NCBI RefSeq assembly: GCF_020360975.1
Contig: NW_025408683.1
Span: 434,001 to 498,000 of the forward strand
Reading direction: 5' to 3'
DNA from: Hirsutella rhossiliensis
Taxonomy: Eukaryota; Ascomycota; Sordariomycetes; Hypocreales; Ophiocordycipitaceae
DNA length: 64,000 nt
Shown piece by piece: positions 35,355 to 47,400 of this stretch. The notes beneath the pieces are model-generated. The model had not been told where the DNA came from, ran no database searches, and was given only the letters and a program-made list of their open reading frames with translations. The position numbers were made by a program, and so were the translations under genes. Within the stretch, counting starts at the first letter, position 1; the number at the start of each line of letters is the position of its first letter.

Positions 35355-36243
35355 TTATAAGCCTAGGAGGAATAGAATTCCTATACCTTCTAGCTACTAT
35401 AAAAGGCACCTTTTTTATATCCCTTATAGCTCCCTTTTACCCCTCCTATTAAAAAAGCTAATTTTTAACTAACTTTCCTACCCTCCTTTTATAGTAATAT
35501 CGAAAATTAACTCTACCGCCTTTATAATCTATAAGACGATTCTTATAAAGCCCTAAGATTAAGATAAGTAAGTAAAGGAGCTATAAGCTTAAGTAGATAG
35601 AACTATTTATAATTTAGTCTTCTTTAATAAGTAGGACCCTCTTAAGCCCCCGCTTTATCCTAAGGTAATAAAATTTATAAAGCGAGCTACCCTCTTTTTT
35701 AAGCTAACCTCTATATAATAAAGAGCTTTTTCTACTACCTTAGGTAACTATAAGAGTTACTATAAGGAATACCTTTATAAGATAAAGCTATTAACTACTA
35801 TATATATAGCTATAATAAAATCCGTTAGTATTATAAAGCTAATCTCTCTTTAAGAAAAAGAGACTCCTAAGTAGTAGCTTTTAAAGCTTAAGACCTCGAT
35901 AGCTCTCTTAAGGGGCTATATAACTAACCGTATTAAGAAGACTTATATAGCTTACCTAAGAGCCTTTTTTACTAGGAAACTTCTAGCCTCTTTATAGCTA
36001 GCTAAGTAAGAAGAAATCCTTAAAGAGGCTAACTAATTCTTCTTAATAAAAGCCCTTTCTAGCTAGTAGCTATAAGATATATCTATATTAATAAAGCCTA
36101 TTAGTAATAGTTACTTAGCTATCTTTTAAAAAGCTAGCTTAGAACTAAATAAAGAGGCTACTAATATATAATAGTAAGTAGTCTTATTCCTTTATAGCTA
36201 GTACTTAACCTAAACGGTATAACCTACTACTCTTATAGCTACT
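35355..36243 (+). mobile_element. CopA gag fragment, plus strand
   Basis: Reverse complement of about 41,170-42,060, covering the leader (GTTATAAGCCTAGGAGG) and most of gag. It is cut at about 36,243 by the 3' LTR of the complete CopA in opposite orientation, giving a head-to-head arrangement of the two CopA copies. Confidence 0.78.
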
Positions 36244-36686
36244 ATTCTTATAAAGAGAGATACGAGAAGTATATAAAAATATATAAAGGTAAAATTAAAA
36301 GTAAGGGGTCGGAGTAATTATAGTAAGGGAGTAATTATTATTTTACCTTAATTATCCTTCTTTCCTTTATCTAAAGCTCCTCTTTATACCCGTCTAGCAT
36401 CTTAATTAATAAAGAAGATCCTACTTAAAGAAGCTACTAATATCCTCTTAACTACCGAGCTTTTTACTAGGTTTTCCCCTTCTTTCTAGCTATTACCGGT
36501 ATATCCGTCTTATCTCTCGCTACCTCTATAGGAAGCTATCGCTACTTCTGCTTCCCCTTATGCCCCTACCCTCCTCTCTATACCTCTTTTTAGCTCCTTC
36601 TTTTAATCCGGTTTTTTTAGCTTCCTAGGTCCCTCTTACTATAGGATATCTCTAAGAATATAAATTAGGCTACGCTTCGCGATATA
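36244..36686 (-). repeat. CopA 3' LTR (full-length copy)
   Basis: About 443 bp, ending GCTTCGCGATATA. The next bases CCCCCTTAGC are, in coding sense, GCTAAGGGGG, a polypurine tract directly before the LTR. Confidence 0.82.
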
Positions 36687-39600
36687 CCCCCTTAGCTATA
36701 GCCTGCCCTTATAGAAAGGGTAAAGCTAAAAAGTTAGGCCGGTAAGCGTATAGAGGAGGTCTTAGTCTATACTTATCTCTTACTTAAGAAATCCGGGTTT
36801 TAGCCCTAGGCTCTTTTAGACCTAATTTAGGAAAAGGAGCCTAAGAAGGAAATTAAGTCCTATAAGAAAGGGGGTCTTCTCTAAGGATAAGTCCCTTAAA
36901 AGAGGGGGCCTTTAAGAAGAATAAGTCCTAATTAAGCTAGGGGCCCTCCTTTAGAATAAGTCCTAATTCCTTTCTTTAGCTATAAACGTCTCCTTCCTCC
37001 TACGTACTATTAGCTCCTCTTATAGACTCTTAAGGCGGGCTTCTAAGGATCGCTTCTCTCGAACGTCTTTTAGCTTAATTTACTATAAAAAGATAGCTAG
37101 CTTCTACTTTAGTAGGGGCTTTATAAGACCGTTGGCTTTTATTAATACGGTTAGAACCTAATAGATAGAAATAAGTCCCCTTTAGACCTCTTAGCGTAAC
37201 TAATACTAATAGATATCGATATACCGTAGCTAGGTTAATAGCTTATTATTTTCCTCTATAAGAATCTATATAGTCTATATATTATTATATTATATAAATA
37301 ATAGGGTCGGAATTTATAGTCGTAAAGATATAAGTACCCGGCTAAGGAAAATCGCTTCTTTTAACGCTTTTAAAAGAGCTAGTAGCTCTACTTCTATACT
37401 TAAAGTCGTAATAGTAGCTTACTTCGAAGCTCTCTAAGTAATAGTTCCTTTAAAAAGGGATATAATATACCCTTATAAGCTCTTTCTATCTAAGGAATTA
37501 TCTATAAAGGACGAATCGCTTAAATAAAGGAAGATTTCGGTAGCTAGTTTCCTTTCTTACCCTCCTTAGCGTAGACTATATAATCTCGTTAAATAGAGAT
37601 AGATAATTGCTCGGTCTACTACTTCTTAGTGCTTAGGGCTAGGATTTTAGTTATACCTAGCTAGCTAGGAGACCGTAAAAGAGATATCCGGTCTAGTAGA
37701 AATAGCTAAAAAAAAGCAGGGAGCCTACCTTCTATTAATATCGGTGTTTCTCTTACTCCCTAGCTTAAAAGGACGGATTAAGTAAAAGCTCTTTATCTAA
37801 TATAGGCTTAGAGGGAAGCTTCTTATCGAGGGAATTAAGGAGGAATTTATAAGCGACCTTATCGATATAGGCGTCTTAGGTAAGCTAGATAGTCCTTTAG
37901 GACCTATTCTAAAGAATTCGTATCCCTAGGAACTACTTTAGCTCCCTTAGCTTAGTTATCTTATACCTTTCTTATAGGCCTTTTATAGCCTCCCTAGCAG
38001 TTACTTCTTCCTCTTTTAGGTAGGCCTAGATAATATCGTCGACGTAAAAGAAGACCGTAACTTTACCTTTCTATATTATATATAGTTCCTAAGGGACTTT
38101 CTTAAAGCTTAGGGCTTTAAGGGAACCTATTAAATACTATTACTAAAGAAGGGGTAATCTTTATAGTCCGTATAAAGCTTTCCTAAGCCGTAAAACCTTT
38201 CCTAGCTATTAGAAGCCTAGTAGAAAGCGTATATAAATAACTTCTTCTTCCTTAAGTAGGTAGTTAATTAAGGCGTTAACTATATCTATCTACTTAAGTT
38301 CAAGGTTAAATTCTACTACTATTACTATAAGGGTCTAAAAAGATATCCTTACTAAGGTAGTTGCCTTAGTAAGTAGATCTACTTTTTCCTATTAATTCCT
38401 ATAGATAACTAACTAGGCCTTATACTTCTAAAGGAAGCTATATTTATTAGTCTTATAGATAAAGACCGACTTATAGCTAGGACCTATTTTCCTTTTGCTT
38501 TTTCCTTAAGGACCTCTTTAAAAGACCCTATCTCTTTATATAAGGCTAGGTAGTCTTTCTAGGCCTAGAAAAACTAGTCTCTTTAAGGGTGTTTTTCTAG
38601 CTACTTTTAGTTTACTAGTACGTTTAAGAGGTCTCTTTTATATACCTTCCTTACTAATAGCTATAGCTTAAAGAGCCGGCCTACTATAAATGCTCTATAG
38701 GAACCGTCTTCTATAAGCGTTAGATAGAAGTCGGAAAAACGATTAAAATAAGGGATAGGTTAGTCTTCTTTAGTAACTATATCGGGCCCTATACCTTCTT
38801 TTGCTTCTTAAAGTAGGGATAAAAAGGTAGCTAGGTAATCCTTTAAGAGAGGTGCCTTTCCTACCCCCTTAAGGGTCGAGATAGGAAGACTAATAGAAAA
38901 AGCTACTTCTAGATCTTCTTCTTATTCTATAAGAGGAGGCGTAGGGAGGTAGGCGTATTCTAGCTCTACCGCTTTCCTATAGTCTCCTTCTTCGTTTAGA
39001 TTATCTAATTTAGTAGCTTCCTCTTTTTCTTTAAAGTTAGCGTTATCCTCGAATACTTCGATATCGGTTTCTTCTTTTATTTCCTTATCTAAGACCTCTT
39101 CTTAAGACTATTAAGAAGGGGGGATTTAGGTCTTTTAAATTAGCTAACGTTAAGAGAGTAAGAAGGGCTATTAATCCCTCTTTCTATTAAAGAAGCTAGA
39201 TTCGTCGAAAATTATATCCCTAGTCGAAATAACCTTCTATAAAGGAGGAATCTAGATCCGGAAGATATTTATAGAATTATAATTAATAAGGTAACTAATA
39301 AAGGCTCTAAGATTAAGCTTTCTTTTCTTCTTTCTTTTTAGCTATATATCGGTAGTTATAGAGTATACCTTATAGCTATAGGTATAAAGGTAGGCTAGCG
39401 AGGCCCTCTTCTTTATAAAGAGCTTAAGGGGGGATTTCTAGTCTATTCCTTAGGTAGTCCCTTAAAGGGTCCCGTTCTATAGGTAATAGGCAGTCTTAAT
39501 AACTTCCCTCTAAAGGTTATAGGGAAGCCTCGTAGTAATCCTTATCGTATAGGCCCTTTCTATTATAGTACCCCTTAATCTTTCTACCCCTCCGTTCTAG

Positions 39601-42060
39601 GCCTAGGTATTTAGTACTAATAGGAGGGGTAAAATGCCCCTTTTTCGAAGCTAATTTAAGATATTATTCGTAAATCGCTCTCCGTTAGACTATATCTTCT
39701 TTACCTCGTAGCTAAAGTAAGATCTTATTTAGTTAACGAAGTCCTAGAGGGCAAACTAGTTATACTTACTTAGGTAGGTCTATAAGAAATAAGGGAAAAC
39801 TATCCCTAAAAAAGCGTTTATAAAAAACATTACCCTAATAAAGCTTTCTTAATCCTTAGAGACGTTAGTCTAGTCGACTTAAATTTCCTTATATAGCTAG
39901 TCCGGCCGTATAAGGGTTCGTCTAGAAATTCGTCTCTTAGTCTTCCCTTAGCTATAGTATTTATATTTAATAGTCTTTAGGCCCCTTATTTATACGCCTT
40001 ATTATTAGCCTAGCTTATATAAAGCTAGGGGGCCTAGGTAATTAAGTCGTATATACTAAAGAAGACTATCTCCTTAGGCTACTAAAAGAGGGTCCTTTAT
40101 AGTAGACCTATTCCTTTTAGTAAGGAAAGCTAACTTCTTAAGAGATTCCTTCTTAAGGATAGGTCGGAATTTAAGAATAAATTAACTAAATTTCTCCTCG
40201 ATAAGTTTAATCGTTTAATTCTTCTAAACTAGCCTCGTAGACTTAGATATTATATCTTAAAAGATTCCTTCCTCTTAAAAAAGGCGGAAGGAAATTAAGC
40301 TTATTAAAAATTAAGGGTAAAAAGCTACCCTTTTTCGTCGAAGAATTTATATAGACCTATTAAGTATTTTTATTATAAAATTTACCCTTCTATATCCTTC
40401 TATCTATATAGTTAATTCCCCGGTAATAAGGTATTCCTTCTATGCTTTCTTAAAGGACTAGAATTATAAGAGTATATTATAAATATCGAGGGAAGTACTA
40501 GAGTTAAGGATAGCTAATTTTTAAAGGGGATAATTAGAGGGCTTTAATAGTTAGTCTTAGCCTTATTAATCTATAGGGAAGATAAAGACCGGATTTACTA
40601 TACTAACTATTTTTCCTTAAATTTATAGCTCGAATAAAAGCAGCGGCGTTAATAGTTACTATTTCTTAGTAACCTAAATCTTATTTATCTTCTTCTATAA
40701 TAAGGGGTCCTCCTTAAGAGACTATTATACTATTTCTTATAGCCCCTTTAAAGGGTTAACTCCTTTAGGTCGGTTTTCCTTAAAGACCTACTAGTATTAT
40801 AATAACTAATAGCCTAGGGATTTATAGGCTAGGCAGCTGTTTCGTTTAGTCTTTCGTTTCTTTAAGAAATCCTCGTCCCGATCTAGAAGGTCTGCTTAAA
40901 AACTCCCCCTTTTTACCCCTTATTACTAATTTTAATAAAGAGGTTCGATTTTAACTAGTTCCTTAATTTTTCGACTAATAGACTAAAAGGTCTATTAGGG
41001 GACTAGTTAGGCCTAACTAACTAACGGGACCGGGGCCGGGCCTAGAGTAAAAGGCGGAGCTGGGGCCGGGACTAGAGCAGCCGTTAAAGATAGTATTAAG
41101 GCTCTCGAGGGAGGAGGAGCCTAAGGGGCAGCAGTAGTAGTAGTAGCGGGGGCTATAGTAAGAGGAGCTATAGTAGCTATAAAGGCAGTAGGTCGAGCCG
41201 TCTAGGTTAAGTGCTAGCTATAAAAGAATAAGACTACTTACTATTATACTTAAGTAGCCTCTTTATTTAGTTCCTAGCTAGCTTCTTAAAAGATATTTAA
41301 GTAACCGTTATTAATAGGCTTTATTAGTAGAGATATATCCTATAGCTATTAGCCGGAAAAAGCTTCTATTAGGAAGTATTAGTTAGCTTCCTTAAGGATT
41401 TCTTCCTACTTAGCTAGCTATAAAGAAGCTACTAGGTTCCTAGTAGAAAAGGCTCTTAGGTATACTATATAGGTCTTCTTAATACGGTTAGTTATATAGC
41501 TGTTTAAGGGAGCTATTAAGGTCTCGAGCTTTAAAAGCTACTGCCTAAGAGTCTCTTTCTTTTAAAGAGAGATTAGCTTTATAGTACTAATAGATTCTAT
41601 TATTACTATATAAGTAGTAGTTAGTAGCTTTATCTTATAAAGGTATTCCTTATAGTAACTCTTATAATTACCTAAGGTAGTAGAAAAAGCTCTCTACTAT
41701 ATAGAGGTTAGCTTAGAGAAGAGGAAAGCTCCCTTTATAAATTCCGTTGCCCTAAGATAAAGAGGGGGCTTAAAAGGGTCCTACTTATTAAAGAAGACTA
41801 AATTATAAATAGTTCTATCTATATAAGCCTATAGCTCCTTTACTTACTTATCTTAATCTTAGGGCTCTACTAAAATCGTCTTATAGACCGTAGGTCTAGT
41901 AGAGTTATTTTTTAATATTATTATAGGGGAAGGGTAGAAAAGTCCGTTAAAAATCAGCTTTTTTAGTAAGAGGGGTAAAAGAAAGCTATAAGGGATATAA
42001 GAAAGGTGCCTTTTATAGTAGCTAGAAGGTATAGAAATTCTATCCCTCCTAGGCTTATAA
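36687..42060 (-). mobile_element. CopA full-length Ty1/copia element, internal region
   Basis: Minus-strand order from the right: gag (about 41,000-42,000), integrase (about 39,300-40,400), reverse transcriptase (about 37,700-38,650) with an intact YVDD at 38,035-38,046 inside KVTVFFYVDDII, and RNase H (about 36,900-37,600). This is the Ty1/copia order. Flanking LTRs are in direct orientation. Stops occur every few codons, nearly all TAG/TAA. A run of GC-rich Ala/Gly codons with GGACCGGGGCCGG lies near 41,030-41,170. It is a dead element, the reference for the fragments at 1-3,272 and 35,355-36,243. Confidence 0.85.
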
Positions 42061-42541
42061 CTCTTATAAAGGGAGATATAAGAAGTATATATAAAATATA
42101 TAATAGTAAAAGTAAAAGTAAGGGGTCGGATAGGTAGGGCAGAGATATTTAAATCTTATAAGGGCAATAATTATAGTAGAAGAGTAATTATTATATTACC
42201 TTAATTCTTCTTCTTTCCTTTATTTAACGCCCCTCTTTATACCTATTTAGTATCTTAATTAATAAAGAAGATCCTACTTAAAGAAGCTATTAATATCCTC
42301 TTAACTACTAAGCTTTTTACTAGTTTTTTCTATCTTTTCTAGCTGTTGCTAGTATATCTATCTTATCTCTTACTACCTCTATAGGAAGCTATCGCTACTT
42401 TTACTTCCCCTTATACCCTTACCTTTTTCTTTATACCTCCTTTTAGCTCCTTCCTTAAAACCTATTTTTTAGCTTCCTTAGTCCCTTATACTAAAGGATA
42501 TCTCTAAGAACTATAAAATTAAGCTATACTTTATAATAATA
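42061..42541 (-). repeat. CopA 5' LTR (full-length copy)
   Basis: About 480 bp, direct repeat of 36,244-36,686, diverged mainly by transitions. The internal junction carries TTATAAGCCTAGGAGG in coding sense. Confidence 0.82.
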
Positions 42542-42655
42542 ATAATTACTCTCCTACTATAATTACTACCCTTATAAGAATTAAATATCTTTACCTTACT
42601 TATTTAACCCCTTACTTTTAATTTTACCTTTATATATTTTATATATACTCCTTAT
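42542..42655 (+). repeat. CopA LTR fragment, inverted
   Basis: Matches 50,626-50,733 and 35,225-35,335 (inner part of the plus-oriented CopA LTR). It is cut at 42,655 by the GypA insertion; CTTAT at 42,651-42,655 is the target duplication. Confidence 0.72.
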
Positions 42656-42841
42656 TATTATAAAGTAGGTAAAGGTATACGCGCTAGTACCGTTTATAAG
42701 ATAATATTAATAAGCTATATAGAGCTCTCCTATATATAGCTAGCCCGTATATATATATATAGGATCTAGCCCTCTATATATAACTATATAGCTTAGGCTA
42801 TAGCCTAAGCTTATAACCTATAATAGTTAAAGACTCTTATA
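42656..42841 (-). repeat. GypA 3' LTR (full-length copy)
   Basis: 186 bp, TATTATAAAG to ACTCTTATA, with CTTAT outside on the left, matching CTTAT at 49,611-49,615 after the other LTR. Confidence 0.92.
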
Positions 42842-43124
42842 TAATACCCTTTTTTAAGCGCGGCGCGGCATTACCTTATTAACGGCTTCTATATTATAGG
42901 GCCTATACCGCTAGCTCTACCTTACCCTTTTCCGTTAATCGTGCTAGCCCTACTAGCCTTATTATCCTTACGCTTATTAGCTTAGGTAGCTAGAACTAAG
43001 CTCTATACTTATTAGCTAGCTAGCCGTTTAAATAAAGGCGTAACTTATTATATACGCCCCTAGGTAGCCGGCGGCCGGCCTAGACCTATATAAGCCTTAG
43101 GTTGCCCGTTCCCTTAGCCTTAAG

Positions 43125-43200
43125 TAGCCTCCTCTACTTAAGGGTATATAAAGTAGCATCCCCCCCTTCCTTCTTTTTTTCCTTCTCCTCCTTTTTTAAC
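43125..43200 (+). promoter_or_regulatory. TATA box and pyrimidine tract ahead of the antisense GypA relic
   Basis: GGGTATATAAAG at about 43,145 is followed by CATCCCCCCCTTCCTTC and a long T/C run. This is a plausible fungal core promoter pointing in the plus direction, opposite to gag-pol. Confidence 0.4.
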
Positions 43201-44300
43201 TATAGTAGTAGTAATAATAAGTAAGTTCCGCTCTACTTACGGCGTTAGTTTATTCCTAGCTATATAGGCCGCTTTATTAATATATACTTATAGTAATAGC
43301 TATAGTAGTAATAATAGCCCTAATAATAATAACTTTAACTAGTAAGTTCTCTACCTTATAGAGCGGAAGGCTATAATCTATAATACTAACTTCCGCGATA
43401 GATATATCTACCTCCCCCTCCCCCGCTTCCTTCTTCTTAGAGTATATAGAGTCGTTTATCGACGCCGTGCTAGGTATAGCCGACGACGGCTCCGTCGCTA
43501 CCGCTACTCCTACCCGCGCCCCCGCGACCGTACCTACCGCCGCCGCCTCTACCTCTACTACGCTAGCCGCCCTTATATCGCCCTTCTAGGTAACGACGCC
43601 GTCCTTACCGCCGGCCGTAACGCCTAGCCCCTCTACCCCCGCCTCCGCTACTACTACCCCCGTAAGTCCGCTACCTAGTAAGCGTAGTAGCTATTTTCCG
43701 CTAACTTCTTAAAGTATAAACGCTAAGTATAGGCTAGAGCCGCCTACGCGGCCCCCTATATACGGTGCGCGTTATAGGAGCTCCCTTACGCCGACTAAGT
43801 TAGGCGCCGCTATAGCGGTAGTTATTACTAATACGCGCGTGCCAGCCGCGCTTATAAGGCGGCGCCTCCTATCCTACTCGCTACGGCGTTAGCTTAGAAG
43901 GCCGGCGCGTATAGGTAGGCATAGGGGGCTACTAAAAAGCGCCTTATTACCGCCGCCGCCGCCTACTATAATCTCCGCGCCCTTAAGCGCTAGGGCTTTA
44001 TTCCTAAGTAAGTTCCTCTTATTTAGCTTTTTTACTTCCGCTACTAACTCTTTTAGTACTAGGGATACTGCCTCCGTCGCCCTATTAGCGGTCCCCTTAG
44101 CTATGCCCGCCGCTGCCCCTACCGCTACTACTAGCTAGGCCCCCCCCGCCCTTAGAGCCCCTAGAGCCGCCGCTACCGCCGACTAGCTTATAGGCTTAAA
44201 AGGCTGCTTAAGCGCCTTAGAGAGCGCCGCCGCCGCTAATAAGGTAGAGGAGGATAATAAGGATAAAGATAAGGACGATAATAAGGATAAGGAGTAGGTT
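43201..44300 (+). pseudogene. Antisense Zn2Cys6-like relic ORF inside GypA
   Basis: Between the chromodomain end of pol and the 3' LTR lies about 1.6 kb that gag-pol does not explain. In the plus frame through 43,757, codons TAT 43,757, TGC 43,766, TAC 43,787, TAT 43,823, TAC 43,832 and TAT 43,853 give a C-x2-C-x6-C-x11-C-x2-C-x6-C pattern if TAY is read as RIP-mutated TGY; one Cys survives. That is canonical Zn(II)2Cys6 spacing. Upstream, another plus frame gives an Ala/Thr/Pro/Ser-rich region (43,450-43,680), and a basic, possibly helical tail follows (44,170-44,290). The region is far more GC-rich than its surroundings. It could be an accessory transposon gene or a captured host regulator; splicing or a frameshift would be needed to join the two frames. 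Confidence 0.45.
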
Positions 44301-44479
44301 TAGGTAGTTTAAGGGCTTTACTTTAAAATAAATACTATTTTTATCTCTACTTATATAATTACGCTTATATTATTATAACTACTTATTTTACTTTACCTAC
44401 TTTATAGTCTTAGCTTAAGCTACTATCGGTAGTTTATTAGTTTATTATTCTTATTTATTATTTTAAATAAAGCTTTAAA

Positions 44480-47400
44480 CTTATTAAGGGCTATAGTTCC
44501 TATAAACTTATATATAGGTTCCTATATAAGGTCGAGATACCTACGCTACTTAATAAGGACCTTTTAACGTTTCCCCTTACTAACCTTTTTCTAGCGCGCG
44601 GCCTATATCTCTTTAACCTTAAACTTATCTTCTCCTTTTACCTTAATTATAGGCGGTTAAGCGTCCGCTATTTCTTATCTAAGTAGTAGGTTAAAGGAGG
44701 CTCTATAAAAAAGGTCTATATTAATCTTATTATAGACCCCTATTAAGAGACTATTAAGCTTTATAACCTATAGGCTAATAACCCTTTATACTATAACCTT
44801 TATATATAGCTAGTTAAGCTTCTTCTTTAGTCGTACCGACCTATAGTTATAGAGGTCTAGCTATACCTTATCTCTTACCGCGAACTTATTTACTAAGGCC
44901 TTAGTCTTATTAGCGTGCCGCTCTTAATCTTATACTATAGCGGCTATCGCGGATTAGTAATAATCTATAGTCTCCTATAGCTTTTATATAAATATAAAGG
45001 CGCGGCCCTTTAATAACGAATTACTATACTACTCCGCTATTATATCTATAGTAAAGGGAACTAGTAAGGGTAGTTCGAAGCTATATATTATAAAGAAAGG
45101 GGCTATCTTAATAAAGGTATATAGTTTACTATTTAACGTAAGTTAGGCCGCGGGGAGCTACCAGTCTTAGTTTACTTAGTTATAGGCTATAATAGCCTAT
45201 AAGTAAGCCTATACCTCTTAGTTAACCCTCTTAAGCCCTTTATTAGTTTATAGGTAATATACTATACTAAGTAGCTATATAATCTAAAGTAGCTAGTATA
45301 GGTACTATTAAAAGCGGCTAGTTTAATTCGATCCCTTATTACTTATAATAAAGGCTAGCTAGCTATATAAGCAGGCCTAGTACTATAGGAAGCGCTTTAT
45401 ATAGGACTTTATATCTATAGATAGTATCGGCTTTAATACTATAGACTTACTAAGTTAGTTCTTAATTACCTATATATAGCGGTTACTGCTCTCTATAAGT
45501 AGGAGGTCCGTTATAAAGTCTATTTATATATATATATAGAACCGGTTAGGTACCGGAAGCTACTTAAGTAGCCCTTTAAGCTATACTTTTTAGATCTTTA
45601 TACGGCTATAGATATTATAGTTATAAAGGAAGCGACGAATATAGTACTATAGGAGGGGCTAGTAAAAGTCCCTTATAAGGCCTACTACTATACCCTATCT
45701 GCCTAAGTAACCTATAACGCTAGAGTTATAGATAAGTTAGACTAGCCTCCCTTAGAGCTCGTTCTATTTATCTAGCTCTAGCGGTCCCTCCTTCTCCTTA
45801 GCTTCTATAGTATACGGTGCGCCCGGTACCTATAGTCTCCCCTACTAGCGTAGATGCCCCTATAGGACGATATAGTAGTCGGCTACCTATACCTTTAGCT
45901 TTAGCTTTAGATCTAAGCGTCGAGCGCCGGACTTAACGGCGCGGCGTATGCCTTTATAGGTATAGTTTAGAGCTGCTATCCTATCCTATAAGCGTTAAAG
46001 GGCCTTATCTTAGAATACTCTCGCCGCGCGCGCTCTTAGGCCGGTCTATCCCTCCTCGCCGGACTAAGGTAAGGGCGTAGAGGGGAGCTTATTCGCTAGT
46101 ACCGCGTCTTCCTTTACTAAGGAAGCTCCTATATAAGTCTATAGTACTTCTTATAGGATAAGCTATAGATCCTAGGCCTTAATATCCGCTCCCGTTAGCC
46201 GGTCTTAATCCCTTTAAAAAAGCGCGTTTAGGACCGCGGAGTCTTACTTAAGGCAGTACTTAATCGAGAAGTTAAAGCGTAAAAGATACTCCGCCTAATA
46301 GGCTTATCGCTCTAAGAGGTACTAGCGAGTTTATAAGTACTTAAGGTTCTTATAGTTTATAAGAACCTCGAAGCTCTTATAGCTCTAGAGCTCTACTTAC
46401 TATTATTTAAGGTAGCTAATAGTTACTAGTATCTCCTTATTATAAATAACGTAATTCCGCTCTACTAAGGTTAGCTTATAGGAGTAGAACGCTACTAGTT
46501 ACTTCCGCCTATCTACCTCTTAAGAGAGCGTTCCTTTAAGTGCCTAGCTACTATAGTCTACTTTTACTAACGTAGACTAGTCGAAGTCCTACTAAAGTAG
46601 TACCGGGGCTTAAGAGAATAGGTCCTTAAGCGTATAGAACGCTCCTTCTTATATAGGCCCTTAGTAAAAGGCAGTCCGCTTCTTAGTAATCTTATTTAAG
46701 GGTATTATAATATAAGAGAAGCCCTTAACAAATATCTTATAATAGTTCGCGAACCTAAGGAAGCTCTATACGCTTATCTATATAGTTAGGGCAGCTTAGT
46801 CCTAAATCGCTTAGATCTTTTTAGGGTCCGCCTATATACCTATGCCTACGTAGATAATAAAGCCTAGGTACTTAACCCTCTTAACCTTAAATTCGCACTT
46901 ATTTAGGTTAAGGTAGAGCCTATAAAGTTAAAGGCGCTCTAGGACCCTTTATACTTTCTATATATAGTCCTTATAAGAGCCGCTTATATAGATAAGGATA
47001 TTATCTATATATATAGAGGCGAACTTATCGAGGAAGTCTTAAAGCACGTTATTAATATAATGCTAGAAGGTAGCGGGCGCTCCTAAGAGGCTAAAGGGCG
47101 TTATAAGCTACTTAAATAAGCTATAGTATATATAGAACGCTGTCTTCTACTTATTACCCTCTAAGATCTATACCTTATAGAACGCTTATTTTATATCTAG
47201 CTTTATAAACTACTTTGCCTTTAAAAGGTTATAAAGTATATCTAAGATTAAGGGTAAAGGGTAGCGGTCTAGCCTTATAATTACGTTTAAAGCCCTATAG
47301 TTATAATAGAACTATATCCCGCCCCTTAGTTTACGTATAAATAGGACCGGCGCTCTTACTTTAAAGCTACTTACTTAAATAAAACCCTTATCTAAGAGGT

